From assembly GCA_928724745.1 (NCBI GenBank), contig CAKMXJ010000001.1:434001-498000 (forward strand): 64,000 nt of DNA. Reading direction: 5' to 3'. The notes under the pieces were generated by a model. The model did not search any database. It saw only the letters and a program-made list of their open reading frames with translations, and was not told the DNA's origin. The position numbers were made by a program, and so were the translations under genes. This document shows, piece after piece, positions 1 through 10,650 of this stretch. The first letter of the stretch is position 1; each line of letters begins with the position of its first letter. This DNA comes from Anthracocystis setariae. Taxonomy: Eukaryota; Basidiomycota; Ustilaginomycetes; Ustilaginales; Ustilaginaceae.

Positions 1-1161
1 GCAGAGCCCAATTCGGCCGCCGCTCAGTTGCTTCTCACGCTGGACGACCTCGGCATGGAAGCTTCTCAGCCAGCCGACGAGGAGCACCGAAGAGCAGAAT
101 GGGTGCAATCAGCCATAGAGCGCCAAGTACAAACCAACGAGGCTGACGATGTCCACGTCAATTATTCATTGACGCCGTCTCGGGTGATCAGACAGAGCTC
201 GCGTCATCGCCGCACCAGCAGCGCAACATCCGCCTCGTCACAGCATCGCTCTCCTCGACACCCGGATCCTTCGAGCGCTAACGCGGATTATCTTCCTGAA
301 GACGAGAGAAAGGTACTACGACGGGATAGGCATCCGACGGTGGAGGCTACAGGCGATTTATCGATCGCGTCCCTCGAAGAGTTCAAAGATGAGAGGGTCG
401 GCGATGATGATGATGATCTAAAGGCTGACGGTTCGGAAGCGTTTTCTGCTTCTGCCTCGCCTTCAACCAAAAAGAAGCGTCGCAGGACCCGAAAGAGTGC
501 GGCTGATGACACCGCGTATGAGCCCTCCATTACCGACGACGAACAAGCTGGGCAGGACGCGGCCAAAGAGCCTGAGCAAGGGCAAAACAAAACCGTACGT
601 GGTCGCAAGCGAGCAGCCCCATCCGAGGAACCGTGTGCTGAAGCTCGAACGGAGGATGCTAAGGAGGGTCAGGAATCTGCTGTAGTCGAGCATGCCACAG
701 AGATCATCGCATCTCCGCCCAAGAGAGCGCGCCGGGGACGCAAGTCGAAGGGCGCAGCCGCTTTGGACGCCGACGAGCATCAGCGGGGTAAAGACGAAGG
801 CGAAGACGGTCCATTGCCTGGTAGCCTTGTTCGTGATCAACCCAGTCGAGGGGTCGACGGCGATTCGTCGCAGCAAAACGACTGGGAGCCTGCAGATGAG
901 GGCTTGCTAGAGCCGGGAGAAGAAACCAAGGTGAAGGAAAGTGCAAAGCATGACAGAAAACGCAAGGCTGCTGGCGATGCAGCCTCCAGCACTGCACAGG
1001 GCTCGTCAGTCGGAAGTGCTTCAATCAAGGAGGTAGTGCAAGGCGAAAAGCCGCCGCGGCGCAGCCGCCGGTCTCTCGGAGGAGCCAAGGTGCAGAGCAA
1101 CAGCCCTAGCAGGACAAGTTCGCGCAAAACACCTAAGCGCAAAGTTCTCAAGCTCAATTAG
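1..1161 (+). CDS. Charged, disordered nuclear-type protein, 3' part only
   Basis: The frame is open from the first base of the window to a TAG at 1159-1161, so this is the C-terminal part (386 residues) of a gene beginning to the left. No catalytic domain is visible. The sequence is rich in Lys/Arg, Glu/Asp and Ser, with basic clusters such as KKKRRRTRKS, RGRKRAAP and RRGRKSKG that look like nuclear localisation signals or AT-hook-like patches, and a basic Ser/Arg tail ending PKRKVLKLN. Acidic stretches alternate with the basic ones. I do not recognise the family. A chromatin- or nucleolus-associated role is only an inference from composition. Confidence 0.6.
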   Translation, partial: AEPNSAAAQLLLTLDDLGMEASQPADEEHRRAEWVQSAIERQVQTNEADDVHVNYSLTPSRVIRQSSRHRRTSSATSASSQHRSPRHPDPSSANADYLPEDERKVLRRDRHPTVEATGDLSIASLEEFKDERVGDDDDDLKADGSEAFSASASPSTKKKRRRTRKSAADDTAYEPSITDDEQAGQDAAKEPEQGQNKTVRGRKRAAPSEEPCAEARTEDAKEGQESAVVEHATEIIASPPKRARRGRKSKGAAALDADEHQRGKDEGEDGPLPGSLVRDQPSRGVDGDSSQQNDWEPADEGLLEPGEETKVKESAKHDRKRKAAGDAASSTAQGSSVGSASIKEVVQGEKPPRRSRRSLGGAKVQSNSPSRTSSRKTPKRKVLKLN

Positions 1162-2328
1162 CCGCACCGAAGTAGCCGCCCACCGCGCGAGCAGCGCTGC
1201 TACTTTTCGATTACAGTAATTTCTCTGATCATCTTTGCCGTAACAAAGCGAAGCGACCTCCAGCGACACTGCCCTGTGCAGTCTCAAATTTGCCCTTCTA
1301 TGCAAGGTATGGACCGAAGCAGACTGTGGCCAATTTAGTGAGCCAGGATCCGCAATGAATCTTCTTTGGCGGCTTCGATCGGAATGTGGGAGACGAAGAT
1401 CGACACGCATCGTTGGATGAACCGCTAAGCTCGGCCAACGAACACCAATGGCCATCGTTGGTCTTTGAAGAAAGATGTAGATTCCTCGGCGTCGGTAGCT
1501 GCACCGGTGCTCGGACAAGCGGAGACTACGTTATAGACCGTCCATCAGATGCCTTTTGCAGGAAATCAGACGCCTCTTTCTGCTTGCGGCGCAGCAAGGA
1601 GAGGGCTAGGCGCTACGTCATTTGCCGCCTGCGAATGTGATGATCCGGAGGAGAAGAGGTTCGGAAAAACAGTGGCGATGCCAAGGAAGCGGTAAAGCAA
1701 GCGACTTGGTAAGAATGGTCGAATGGTGAAATGTCTTACGCCCATCACGGAGGTTCATACCCTGAGATCACATTGTCATGTGCTCTTGACGCCTATGGCT
1801 ACAAAATCGGGAAACATGGCCATCGACGCTGCCTTGCATCACAACGCCTCTGCTAGGGCCCAGAATGGACGGCTGATGCTATGATCGAATTCCCCCAATT
1901 TCCAATACAAGATGGAAATCTCGCCCTAGACTGTAGCCAGGGATGTTCGAGGACGAGGGCGTAATGTGGCGAAGGACTTGGGGTTGGTCAAGGGTCGTTG
2001 AACAGCAGGCATTGCTGCTGAGCAGGGGACTTGACTCAAGCTGAACCCACCTGATCGCTGCATGTGTGTTTGCCACCAGTACCTGATTTTTCCGTCTGGC
2101 GTTGGGGATAGTGACTGCGTTCATGGAAGCATGTACCAAGCCATGCTCATTGGGGAGTCAAGTGATGTCAGAAGACCAAAGATATAAGTTGACTTGTTTC
2201 CGGCCCTCTGGGGGTCGAGCTCTGCCTTCTGGATCCCACTCTGCATCCCTCCAGTCATTATCACTACTCAGACTCTTGGTCAGGCTCAGCTGCGGCACTT
2301 CACCGAGATTCTGCTCTTACCCTTCAGC
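1162..2328. other. Intergenic region upstream of the zinc-finger gene
   Basis: About 1.2 kb between the truncated upstream gene and the first good start codon of the zinc-finger gene, both on the + strand. Only short overlapping frames occur, none with recognisable content. It should hold the promoter and 5' leader of the downstream gene; a 5' UTR intron cannot be excluded. Confidence 0.5.
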
Positions 2329-4359
2329 ATGAATCCGGAGGGCTGCTCGTGGTCATGGAAGGACAAGCAGGAGGAGAATCTGGACGGTCAGCCGCCTCGC
2401 TCCACTTCAAGACCTCTCCATCACACAGGAAGCCTCTTCACATTCGACGAGGAGAGGACTACACCAGCATCGGGAGGAATGTTCAACACCCATCACGATG
2501 GTACACAAATCTCAAATTGTCTGGATTACCCTATTCCGCACGGCGACGCTCTGAACATGCCGTCGACCTTGAGGCAATCCTTACCTACCGGCCACAGCGA
2601 CGAGAACGGATCTCAACTTGGTGAAGCCAGCAGCGGTGGTTTGCAGACATGGTCAAGTAAGTTCATCTCATGAGGTTTTTGGTGGAGTGATCTGCCCGAC
2701 GTGTCGATCTGTGCCCTTTCTGACCTACATTTGAGAGTCGCTCCGGTCTTTTGGCTTGGCAGTCGGTGGTGCTCGTGCCCACAGTCCACGTAGTTTGAGT
2801 ATTCCGATCGACATACCCCAAGCAAAGACGTTGGAGCCAGGCTTTGGAAGCAGTTTTTTCCACACAGGGACGCTTGACACGTTGCACAATTACTCGTTGC
2901 CCTCCTTCTCTCTGTCTCCCGGTGATAGTCGGACAGGAGCAGCTCAAATGTCAGCTGGAGCACACAGAGAAGAGGGCACCGAATCGAGGATTCTCAATCA
3001 GACGCGACCTCCCTCTGGCCACCGGGAAGCATTGCGAATAAGCTACGATGCTCCGCCTGAAGCTATAACGTCTGGCGTCGGAGCATTGGATTTGTCTGCG
3101 ATTCCGTCAGTAACACCGTTGGTACAATCTCCGTCACAGAACCTTTTCCACGCTGAGGTGTCGGGCAAAGCAGTGGCTGACGCAGGATGGCCCACCATGC
3201 CGGAGGTGAGTGGACCGAGCGCGGGCAACTGCTGGCGTCTTGCAACTCTTGACTCTGCTTGGCACCACAGCGCGAATGATGCGCTGCCGTTGGGCATGGA
3301 TGCCAGTCAAACTCGAAATGCAATGTGGGGACTTGGCGAAGAAGGACTCACTGCAAACCCAGGAGAGGATTGGAACACTCTGTATGGTATGGGATGCGAA
3401 GGCTGCGACCACCACCCACCGAGCGCTGGAGGCACAAGCTCTCTATCGTCAAGTCGATCTATGCCCGAGCTGAGCTTCTCTTGTGGGGATCCGTGGATGA
3501 CGGGCGTCGACGTGGACTGGATGAAAGAGAGTCTGGTTGCTGCTGGACATCCGGCTCAACGGGAAAGCAGCGGAGATGTTCAGAATGCTCGGAACAGTGC
3601 GACTTTGGCCACACGGAACGTTTCGTTGACAGGGCAAATGCCGAGCTTTGAAACCAGATCAATGGCCGATGACTGCTCTGAGGCGAGGAGAGGAACGCTT
3701 GGCCGCACCCGGATGGAGGAAGGGTCGATCGGCTCGAAAAGACGCGTGTGGTATCGCGCGCCAAACGGACAATTCGCTTCAGCGACACAAGCCCTTTCGG
3801 GACACCTTTCGGGAGATGGACATGGAAGTGGCAATGGCGACGACAACCCGCGAGGAAGCGAAGGGATACGGAGGATCCGAAGGCGACGAAAGTCGGAGGA
3901 GGTTGAGCGCAAATATCGATGCGACTACGTTGGATGCGAAAAGGCATATGGGACATTGAACCGTAAGTTGGACCTCTCCAGTAGATGCAGCGGAAGAGTT
4001 GGGAGCGCGATTTGGCATGCATGGCGATGCCCTCAACCACGCCCGCTGCTTACCTTGTTGCTTTTGTCCGATTCTGATCTTGGATCGACCGTTTGTCTGC
4101 CAATGCTTGACTCAATGCCCACGTGGTGTGAACGAATCAGATCTCAACACTCATCGCGCTACGAACGAGCATGGTTCTCGACTCAATGCAGTTGGTGAGT
4201 CCTGGGAGGCGATGGGCTTCAGGATGCGACCGAAACCTAAGTAAGATCTAACATATTGGCTTTAAATGTCACTTGTGCTGATGTACAGGCTACAGACGAG
4301 CCAACGCGGAAAGGCTGCGCCGACTTGGCGAACAATCAGCGTCTGCTGGTATGACTTAG
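2329..4359 (+). CDS. C2H2 zinc-finger protein, four exons
   Basis: Proposed exons are 2329-2656, 2763-3962, 4141-4194 and 4289-4359, giving 550 residues. Each intron starts GTAAGT or GTGAGT and ends AG. The joins keep frame and rebuild one zinc finger at about residues 507-526: CDYVGC at the end of exon 2, then HLNTH and NEH from exon 3, i.e. C-x4-C-x12-H-x5-H. The first zinc-binding His codon is itself split by intron 2. The first 490 residues are disordered and Ser/Gly-rich, with a basic stretch (RRIRRRRKSEEVERK) just before the finger. A sequence-specific transcription factor is the likely role, from the finger and basic segment; the target is unknown. The ATG at 2329 is the first in the frame but an upstream exon is possible. 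Confidence 0.78.
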
Positions 4360-5148
4360 CATGCTCGAATCTGTCTGTCGCGGCGTTATGAAAAGGCGCA
4401 ATTCAATATGGGTCGTCTGCTCGCATGGCCGCGGAGAATGAGATTGGAAGCGGATAGAAGGTGCAACGGATTGCATGAGATGCACGGAAGAACCCAGACC
4501 GAATGACAGGCTGCGTGACATGTTCCGGCTATGAATCTGGACTACTGTACTTTGGCTTTTGGCACTACTGCCTATACTATACCGGCACCAGCACAACGTG
4601 GGATTTTTGCAGCGGGCCGAGTTGTGGTTGAAGTCCGGGAAAACATGGCAGTGTTGTGGTGGTTTCATAGAGAAGGTTAAGTCCGGAAACGTTCGCTGCC
4701 AAACTCTGTGACTGCTCACTACAACACTGAAATACCAAAATTGCGAAATCGGAAGACGGAGACAAAATAATAATTAAAGTGGGAATTTCGGTATGACGCA
4801 AATCCAATGTCGAAGTTCAGCCGAGAAGTGCAGCCTTGTGGCCGTGAACTTGGCAATATAGCATCTTCTACTTTGCTGTGATGTATAGCCACTTCGGAAT
4901 TGTTGGCTAATATGTTGGTGCTGCTAGACAAGCTAGACAAGACAGCAGCACCGCCGCAGAATATCCAACTATGGTACAATACTCCTATCGGCTCAAGACT
5001 CTGAGCTTCTACGGTGTTCATTGGCGCTCATGACCTTGGGCCACCGCATTTCTATATCTAGACCGCTCACTTGATCCCGTCTGCTCAACACACATCCCCA
5101 TCATCATAACTGCAGCTTCTTCTGCCACTATCAACAGAGCCAACAAAC
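4360..5148. other. Intergenic region before the MDR oxidoreductase
   Basis: About 790 bp between two + strand genes, holding the 3' end of the zinc-finger gene and the promoter of the oxidoreductase. A TACTGTAC octamer lies at 4543-4550. No coding potential is apparent. Confidence 0.5.
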
Positions 5149-6219
5149 ATGTCTCTTCCATCCTCTTACAAGGCCGCGGTTGTGCCCGAGGCAGGTGCCC
5201 CGCACAAGGTCGCCGAGCGCTCACTCGCACCCCTCGCTGCCGACGAGGTCGCCATCAAGGTTACTGCCACCGCCATCAACCCCGTTGACTGGAAGATTCG
5301 CGACTACCGCATCTTTATCTCGGAATATCCCGCCGTTCTCGGCTCAGATGCTGCCGGTGAGGTCGTTGCCCTCGGCTCATCCGTCAACTCGGTTTCGGTT
5401 GGCGAACGCGTCTTCTTCCAAGGCATTATTGGCAACTACGATTCAAGCACTTTCCAGCAATATGTCAAGATTCCCGCCTCGCTCGTCTCGAAAACTCCAA
5501 AGAAGATCACCGACGAGCAGGCGGCTACTTTCTGGGTCGCCGGTATGGCGGTTGCTACCGGATTCTACCACAAGACAGGTCTCGGTCTGTCTGCTCCCTG
5601 GGACAAGAACGGCGATTCGGTTGGCAAGGGCAAGACGGCCATCATTTTGGGAGGCAGCTCCTCGGTCGGTCAATACGCCATTCAGTTTGCGAAATTGAGT
5701 GGGTTCGACAACATTATTACTTCGTCGTCTCCTTCTCACTTTGACCACCTCAAGGCCCTTGGTGCCAATCACACGCTCGATCGCTCCGAGGCCACCACTG
5801 GATCGGCCTGGACCTCGGCCATTCCCCAAGGCTCGACTGTCGAGTGGGTGTACGACTCGATCTCGTCGCCTTCCACTCAACTTCTCGCCGTCGAAATCCT
5901 TCAGCAGCTTCAGGGCGGAAAGGTCATTGTCGTCATGCCTCCCGACGAGAAAGCGGTTGCCCAGAGCTCGGCTGAGGGTAAGCCGGACGTCAAGGTCGTC
6001 AACATCCTCGGCCTGGGCAGTCACCCAGAGTACAGGTACATTTCGGAGCCCCTCGCCGCCCACCTCGGCGGCGAAGGCGGTTACGTCGCACAAGGCAAGA
6101 TCAGCCTCAACAGGCCACACGTGGTTGAAGGCGGTCTGGCCAACATCGAAGACGCCCTCAAGGCCAACAAGCAGGGCGTCTCGGGCGTCAAGGTCGTCAT
6201 CCGCCCGCATGATGTCTGA
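5149..6219 (+). CDS. Zinc-independent MDR-family oxidoreductase (enoyl-reductase/quinone-oxidoreductase like)
   Basis: Single-exon gene of 356 residues, the usual size for medium-chain dehydrogenase/reductases. The N-terminal GroES-like half has NPVDWKIRDY (residues about 44-53) and VLGSDAAGEVVALG, the signature of the zinc-free quinone reductase/trans-enoyl reductase branch. The nucleotide-binding half has the glycine-rich turn GGSSSVGQYAIQFAK near residue 165. The catalytic zinc ligands of true alcohol dehydrogenases are absent. Expected activity is NAD(P)H-dependent reduction of an enoyl, quinone or similar substrate in the cytosol. Secondary-metabolism trans-enoyl reductases (ToxD type) belong to this family, but no biosynthetic cluster surrounds the gene, so the substrate is open. 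Confidence 0.85.
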   Translation: MSLPSSYKAAVVPEAGAPHKVAERSLAPLAADEVAIKVTATAINPVDWKIRDYRIFISEYPAVLGSDAAGEVVALGSSVNSVSVGERVFFQGIIGNYDSSTFQQYVKIPASLVSKTPKKITDEQAATFWVAGMAVATGFYHKTGLGLSAPWDKNGDSVGKGKTAIILGGSSSVGQYAIQFAKLSGFDNIITSSSPSHFDHLKALGANHTLDRSEATTGSAWTSAIPQGSTVEWVYDSISSPSTQLLAVEILQQLQGGKVIVVMPPDEKAVAQSSAEGKPDVKVVNILGLGSHPEYRYISEPLAAHLGGEGGYVAQGKISLNRPHVVEGGLANIEDALKANKQGVSGVKVVIRPHDV

Positions 6220-6609
6220 TAGATTTGTCTAATTAGAAAGAATTAAAGTTGGAATCAAGATAGAAATGCTGTACTGTACTGTACTGCACATCCCAGCTCC
6301 ATACTTACGCGGCCGAGAGAGGCATAAGAACAGATTTGAATTGCGGGTCAGCGACGAAGTCTGCTGGCTCAAAGGCTCGCAGCCTGCCGTAAGGCGGCCA
6401 GCCGGTCGAGCGCAGAGAAGAGAAGAGCGGTACGTACAGGCGGAAACGCAAAGGAAGGAAATAGAAAAAGATAGGCGAGAGCGTGCTACCCACACGACGG
6501 CTTGGCCAAAAAGGAAGAAGATGATGGTATAATAAGGCAGAAGGAGTGTGGGTACGCAGCTGAGTTTCCGATGAACACGGGCGGGCTGTCACGTGATACC
6601 GATGGGATT
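6220..6609. other. Convergent spacer with TACTGTAC repeats
   Basis: About 390 bp between the 3' ends of the MDR gene (+) and ES2 (-). It contains overlapping TACTGTAC copies at 6272-6284. Nothing coding is seen. Confidence 0.5.
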
Positions 6610-8148
6610 CTATGCGTGTCTGCGCTGGATGTGTGTTGGCGTGGGCGTCCAGCCGCGATCCTGCGATCTTGGTCGAGCAGTCGATGCGGACGACAAACTC
6701 GATCGCAGCGGCGAAGCGAAGCCGTCTCCACGTCTTGACGCCAGGGTGAGGGCGTTGTTGTTGGTGCTCCTAGCGAGCAAAGCCTTTGCTGCTGGGGAGA
6801 GGAGAGTCTTCTTCATCGTTCCTCTGCCTGGTTTTGCAGTGCGAGCAAGATGTTTCACGACGGACCGTTGGTGATGTAGGGGGGTGACGAAGCCGTAGCC
6901 GTTGACTTTTAGAGTACCGTTGGTGGTGGTGGTGGAAGGGGATGTGAAGGAGCCGGAGCGACCGCGTCGGATGGCCGAGTCGATTCGCGAGCTCGAGGGC
7001 GACCATGTTTCTTCCGATGATGCGGCGATGTCGTTGTTGCCAAGAATGCCAATGCCGGATGTGAGCGGAGTGGTGGGGGGGAAGCGGATCGCGTGGAGGT
7101 TTGTGCGGGATTGGTGGCGAGGTTCGAGTTCGTTCCAACGAGTCGAGTGCACGGCATCGGTGTTGTTGGCATCGGCGCCGTACAGGAGTGTATTGCGTGT
7201 GGTGTATTTCCACCTGATCCTCGAGTCTGCATGATCCGGTTGATCGTCTGCTTTCACTTGGGAAACAGGGACAAAGTTGGCCAGTACACGATTTCGTGTC
7301 TTCTCCTCGTCGTTCTCCGCCTTGCCCTTGCCCTTGCCTTGCTCAAGTCCCGCACTGGACTCTAGAAGCATAACGCTCGGATGCTCCGTATTCGCCTCGA
7401 TCGCGAGCATCCTCCCTCTCTCCGCCTCCGCCTTCTCCTTCCGAATGATGCGCTGTCGTCGCTGCTCCGCCGCCTCCTCTTTGTCAAACAGGTATGCGTA
7501 TTTGCGTTTGCGCTCTTGATTCTCGCGCTCGAGCATCCGAGCAAGATTTGCACTCTTCTCCGATGTGTATCGAGACTGAAACGAAGCCAGCGAAAGATCG
7601 AGATCAGGCGTCACACCCGATCCGGGATCATGCTCCTCTACCACGTTCTCTTCCCGCCCGTGTTCGCCATCGCCATAGTCAGACGTGGAAGCACTGGAGG
7701 GAGTCAACGTCGGATTGAAAATGCCTCGCGACGACGAAGCTATCGGCGTGTCATCCCACTGATCCCTCTCAATTGCCCGCGCCCGCTTGGTGGCGATCGG
7801 ACTCGGGACAAACTTGTTCGATACAGCCTCGGGGCTTCTCGCATGACCGTCCAAACGCAACAGCCTGTCCAACGCTCTCCTCGTCCCACCAAGATCATCC
7901 GACTTGACAGCTGCCAGGTACTCGTTTTGTGCTGTGATGCGGTCGAGATTGGGAAAGAAGTCGCGTTTGATCACCGCCGAAAGCGCCGACGTGTATTCAT
8001 TCTCGGTGAGGATCGTCTGTTTGCGCAGCCAAGTCTGTCCAGGTTTCAACGGCACAAGTGATGCCGATTCTTTGGATGAACAGCTCGTCTTAAGTCGGTG
8101 CTCGGCTGCAGCTGAGCGCGGCGTCGGCGGCTCTTTGCGCAGCGCCAT
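6610..8148 (-). CDS. ESS2: ES2/DGCR14 (ESS-2) splicing-associated nuclear protein
   Basis: Single exon of 512 residues from the ATG at 8148; the frame upstream meets a TGA five codons earlier. The N-terminal hallmark of the ES2 family is present: an LTENEYTSALSAVIKRDFFP-type segment at about residues 48-67. Further on come a charged coiled segment (LARMLERENQERKRKYAYLF) and the C-terminal WKYTTRNTLLYGADAN motif, which matches the conserved WK-Y-x-N-L/S-L-Y-P/A block. ES2 proteins (human DGCR14, S. pombe Bis1) are nuclear and associate with the spliceosome C complex, where they help splice-site choice. The gene is divergent from the antizyme gene and shares its 780-bp upstream region. Confidence 0.85.
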   Translation of the reverse strand: MALRKEPPTPRSAAAEHRLKTSCSSKESASLVPLKPGQTWLRKQTILTENEYTSALSAVIKRDFFPNLDRITAQNEYLAAVKSDDLGGTRRALDRLLRLDGHARSPEAVSNKFVPSPIATKRARAIERDQWDDTPIASSSRGIFNPTLTPSSASTSDYGDGEHGREENVVEEHDPGSGVTPDLDLSLASFQSRYTSEKSANLARMLERENQERKRKYAYLFDKEEAAEQRRQRIIRKEKAEAERGRMLAIEANTEHPSVMLLESSAGLEQGKGKGKAENDEEKTRNRVLANFVPVSQVKADDQPDHADSRIRWKYTTRNTLLYGADANNTDAVHSTRWNELEPRHQSRTNLHAIRFPPTTPLTSGIGILGNNDIAASSEETWSPSSSRIDSAIRRGRSGSFTSPSTTTTNGTLKVNGYGFVTPLHHQRSVVKHLARTAKPGRGTMKKTLLSPAAKALLARSTNNNALTLASRRGDGFASPLRSSLSSASTARPRSQDRGWTPTPTHIQRRHA

Positions 8149-8927
8149 CAATCCCAACTTTCAGGCGACCGCATTCCGTAATGGTACTACTGGTAGTGGT
8201 GAAGCAAAGTGTACGTTCTGCGTCCAGCGAAAAACCCTGCGCAGTTGGGAGCTGAGTTTCGAGGTGGAGGTTTTTGAAGAAAATCAGCCGATCTGACTCA
8301 CAATCACCCGATGTAGTACCGATAAGATTATTCACGGTTTCATTACAGACTTGGGCGGCAGTTGCAGCAAATGACGCCATCTCGTTAGGCACCCTCGTCT
8401 AGGACGGGGGTTTTTTTTTTTTTTCTCTCTTTTTTGGCCAATCGGGTCAGCTGGACACGTCGGTTTACAGTAATTTGGGGGAGGGAGGGAGCCACCACAT
8501 TGACTTGGATTTTGCTTTCAACTTACTCGGCTTGGCGGTGGGTCGTCGCTGCATTAGGTTTAGGTTAGTGTGGCAGAATTGGGGAACAGCCAAAAATCAC
8601 GCGGTGGATGCGCCTCTGTTGTGTGTGCTATTATTCGCCTTTATTTTTCACGGCAATTCGGCTCAGCCAGCCAGCCAGCCAGCCAGCCAAGCAACCAAGC
8701 AACCAAGGGTCCCCTCTCTCAAGCCCAATCAATCAATTCCATCCATCCCACGCCCAACATACCGCTACCAATTTCTCTCTCTCTTTCCACCACCTCATCA
8801 CCATCCCACTATCCATCTCTCGCCCTGTCTCTGACCTTTGTCGCATCTACACGCAGCTTTCTGTATCGCTCCGCTGAGCACACCAACCCGCCCACATAGC
8901 CAAGCTGTTCGCCCTCGCGTTATAACA
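8149..8927. promoter_or_regulatory. Divergent promoter region of ES2 and antizyme
   Basis: About 780 bp between two divergently transcribed start codons. It holds a T-rich run near 8409-8423, an inverted-CCAAT-like GCCAATCGG at about 8437, a CCAG tandem repeat near 8668-8690 and a long CT-rich leader into the antizyme ATG. Such pyrimidine-rich leaders precede many genes in this window. Confidence 0.45.
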
Positions 8928-10359
8928 ATGACTCCCACCAATCTGAATCAACCCAGTCTATCCCCCGTCAGCACCTTCAGCGCAGGTGCCGGCTCCGATG
9001 GGGTTCCTTACTTGCGCAACAACACCTTCAACCCAACCACTGCTGCTGCTGTTGGCTCCGCTTCGCCTCGGTGCCAGCAGCAGTCTACCACGTTGAGCAC
9101 CGTGGTCAAGTGGTGGTCCTGACGTCCTTAAAGCAGAAATGCCTGGATACGGCCCTAGTTCTTTCACAAGCTCTAATGCCGTGCAAAATTCAGGTCGAAG
9201 CGCACCTGTGAGAGGGGTCGCTTCGCAGCAACAACCACTTGCTTCCTCACTAGGAGCAACCAACAACCATGTGGCATCGTCTTCAACCTTCGTGTCACGC
9301 CATCAACCCAATCATCCGCTCGGATGGGCCAGACCCTACAGCAGTGGTTTGCCCGCGCCAGCGGTAGCTGTGCCTATCTTCCGTGCAGCACATGCTTCCG
9401 ACATGTCCACCAGTCGATCGAACGACGCCCTTCCCGACTCTCCTCCCGATACCCCGCCTCATTCGCCAGGCTTGCGTCCCGTTCGATTACCCGCCCTCGT
9501 GGAAACACATCCACGTTCACCCCCGAGCCCGTCCGCCTGCAACGAGCGCAGCATGGAAAGCTGGGCACTTGCTTCGTGCAATCAAGATGCATCGGTCGAC
9601 TCGCTCTACACAGGTGAAACTCCCTGCGATACCGAGTTGGAAAGCAATGCCGATACCGACATCTCCGATGATGCTTCGGATGCGACGCTAGATCAGCTCA
9701 CCCAAGCTGCACAGTCGCTGCTTCTCCATCACCAGCAATCCAAATCGCAGCACCACTCGCCCGATGCCGCTCACCGCAATGCCCTCCCGGTCGAGTTCAT
9801 GCCAGCAACACCCGAGATCAGTCCAGACAACCACGTCCGCCACCACGCCCAAAAGTCAGCCCATGCTTTCCTGCATAGCATCTTTGCCAGTGTCCCCACC
9901 GGCCTCGCGATCGAGGATGCAGGCTTGGAGTTGGTGTGCCCAGGCTGGAGCGGTGCGGTCATCAAGTCTGGTCCTGCTGTCACTGCCGATGTATCCGGCT
10001 CGTTTTCTAGCACGTACAGTAGCGATAGCTCTGCTGATTCGCAGCGCACGCTGTACGTGTCGATGCCCGCCGTCGTGGATCCTAGTCTTCTGAGGGAGCA
10101 GGTGTTGGCTGTGCTCGATGCAGCGAGCGAGAAGCTTGGCTGCGAGTCGGTTATGGTCTGTCTTGATCGCAAGATGCGCGATTTCGCCAGCGTCTTGCAT
10201 GGATTGTGCTACGTCGGTGGAGCTATGGTAGCTGCTGCCAAAGCCAATCCGAAGCAGCAGCAAGAACCTGCCACGGGTCAGATTAAATTGCCCGACATCG
10301 ATCCAGTCTCGGGCCTGCAGCTCAGGGATGAGCTTGTGCTCATCGCCATTGAGCTCTGA
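8928..10359 (+). CDS. OAZ: Ornithine decarboxylase antizyme with +1 programmed ribosomal frameshift
   Basis: ORF1 runs from ATG 8928 to a TGA at 9120-9122 (64 residues). The +1 frame, read from GAC at 9121, continues to 10359 and adds 412 residues, total 476. The shift site is TGG TCC TGA, the same TCC-TGA context used by animal and fungal antizymes, where polyamines promote slippage past the stop. The C-terminal part, about residues 370-440, carries the antizyme fold: LYVSMPAVVDPSLLREQ, SVMVCLDRKMRDFASVLHGL and CYVGGAMV. Antizyme binds ornithine decarboxylase monomers, targets them to the proteasome without ubiquitin and represses polyamine uptake. The roughly 300-residue Ser/Pro-rich middle is much longer than in S. 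pombe or mammalian antizymes. A standard gene caller would break this gene into two. Confidence 0.93.
9117..9123 (+). promoter_or_regulatory. +1 ribosomal frameshift site (TCC TGA C)
   Basis: TCC (9117-9119) in the P site is followed by the ORF1 stop TGA (9120-9122). Skipping one base reads GAC GTC and enters the long antizyme frame, in which no stop intervenes before the conserved domain. This recoding signal is the polyamine sensor of antizyme genes. No downstream pseudoknot was assessed. Confidence 0.9.
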
Positions 10360-10650
10360 TTCATCGCTCTAATTCCAGCATATCAAACCAATCGCACGGC
10401 TGTGTTCCAACAACACGTTGCTCCCGATTCCGGTGTATCTCTCTACCTTTGAATCTTTGCCTGTCCCCTTCTTCAACTGTTTTTCAATTCATCAGTCACC
10501 GGTACCATCGCAAACTCATACCTTTCTCGATTCAATCGTATCTCTTTTGTCACTTTTTCACGGTTTTCTTCTTGCGCAGTCTGTGGTCGTGGTGTGCCGT
10601 TGACGCGATGCCGTGAGTGCTTATGGAACTGCGTATCAAGTGCGATGCTA

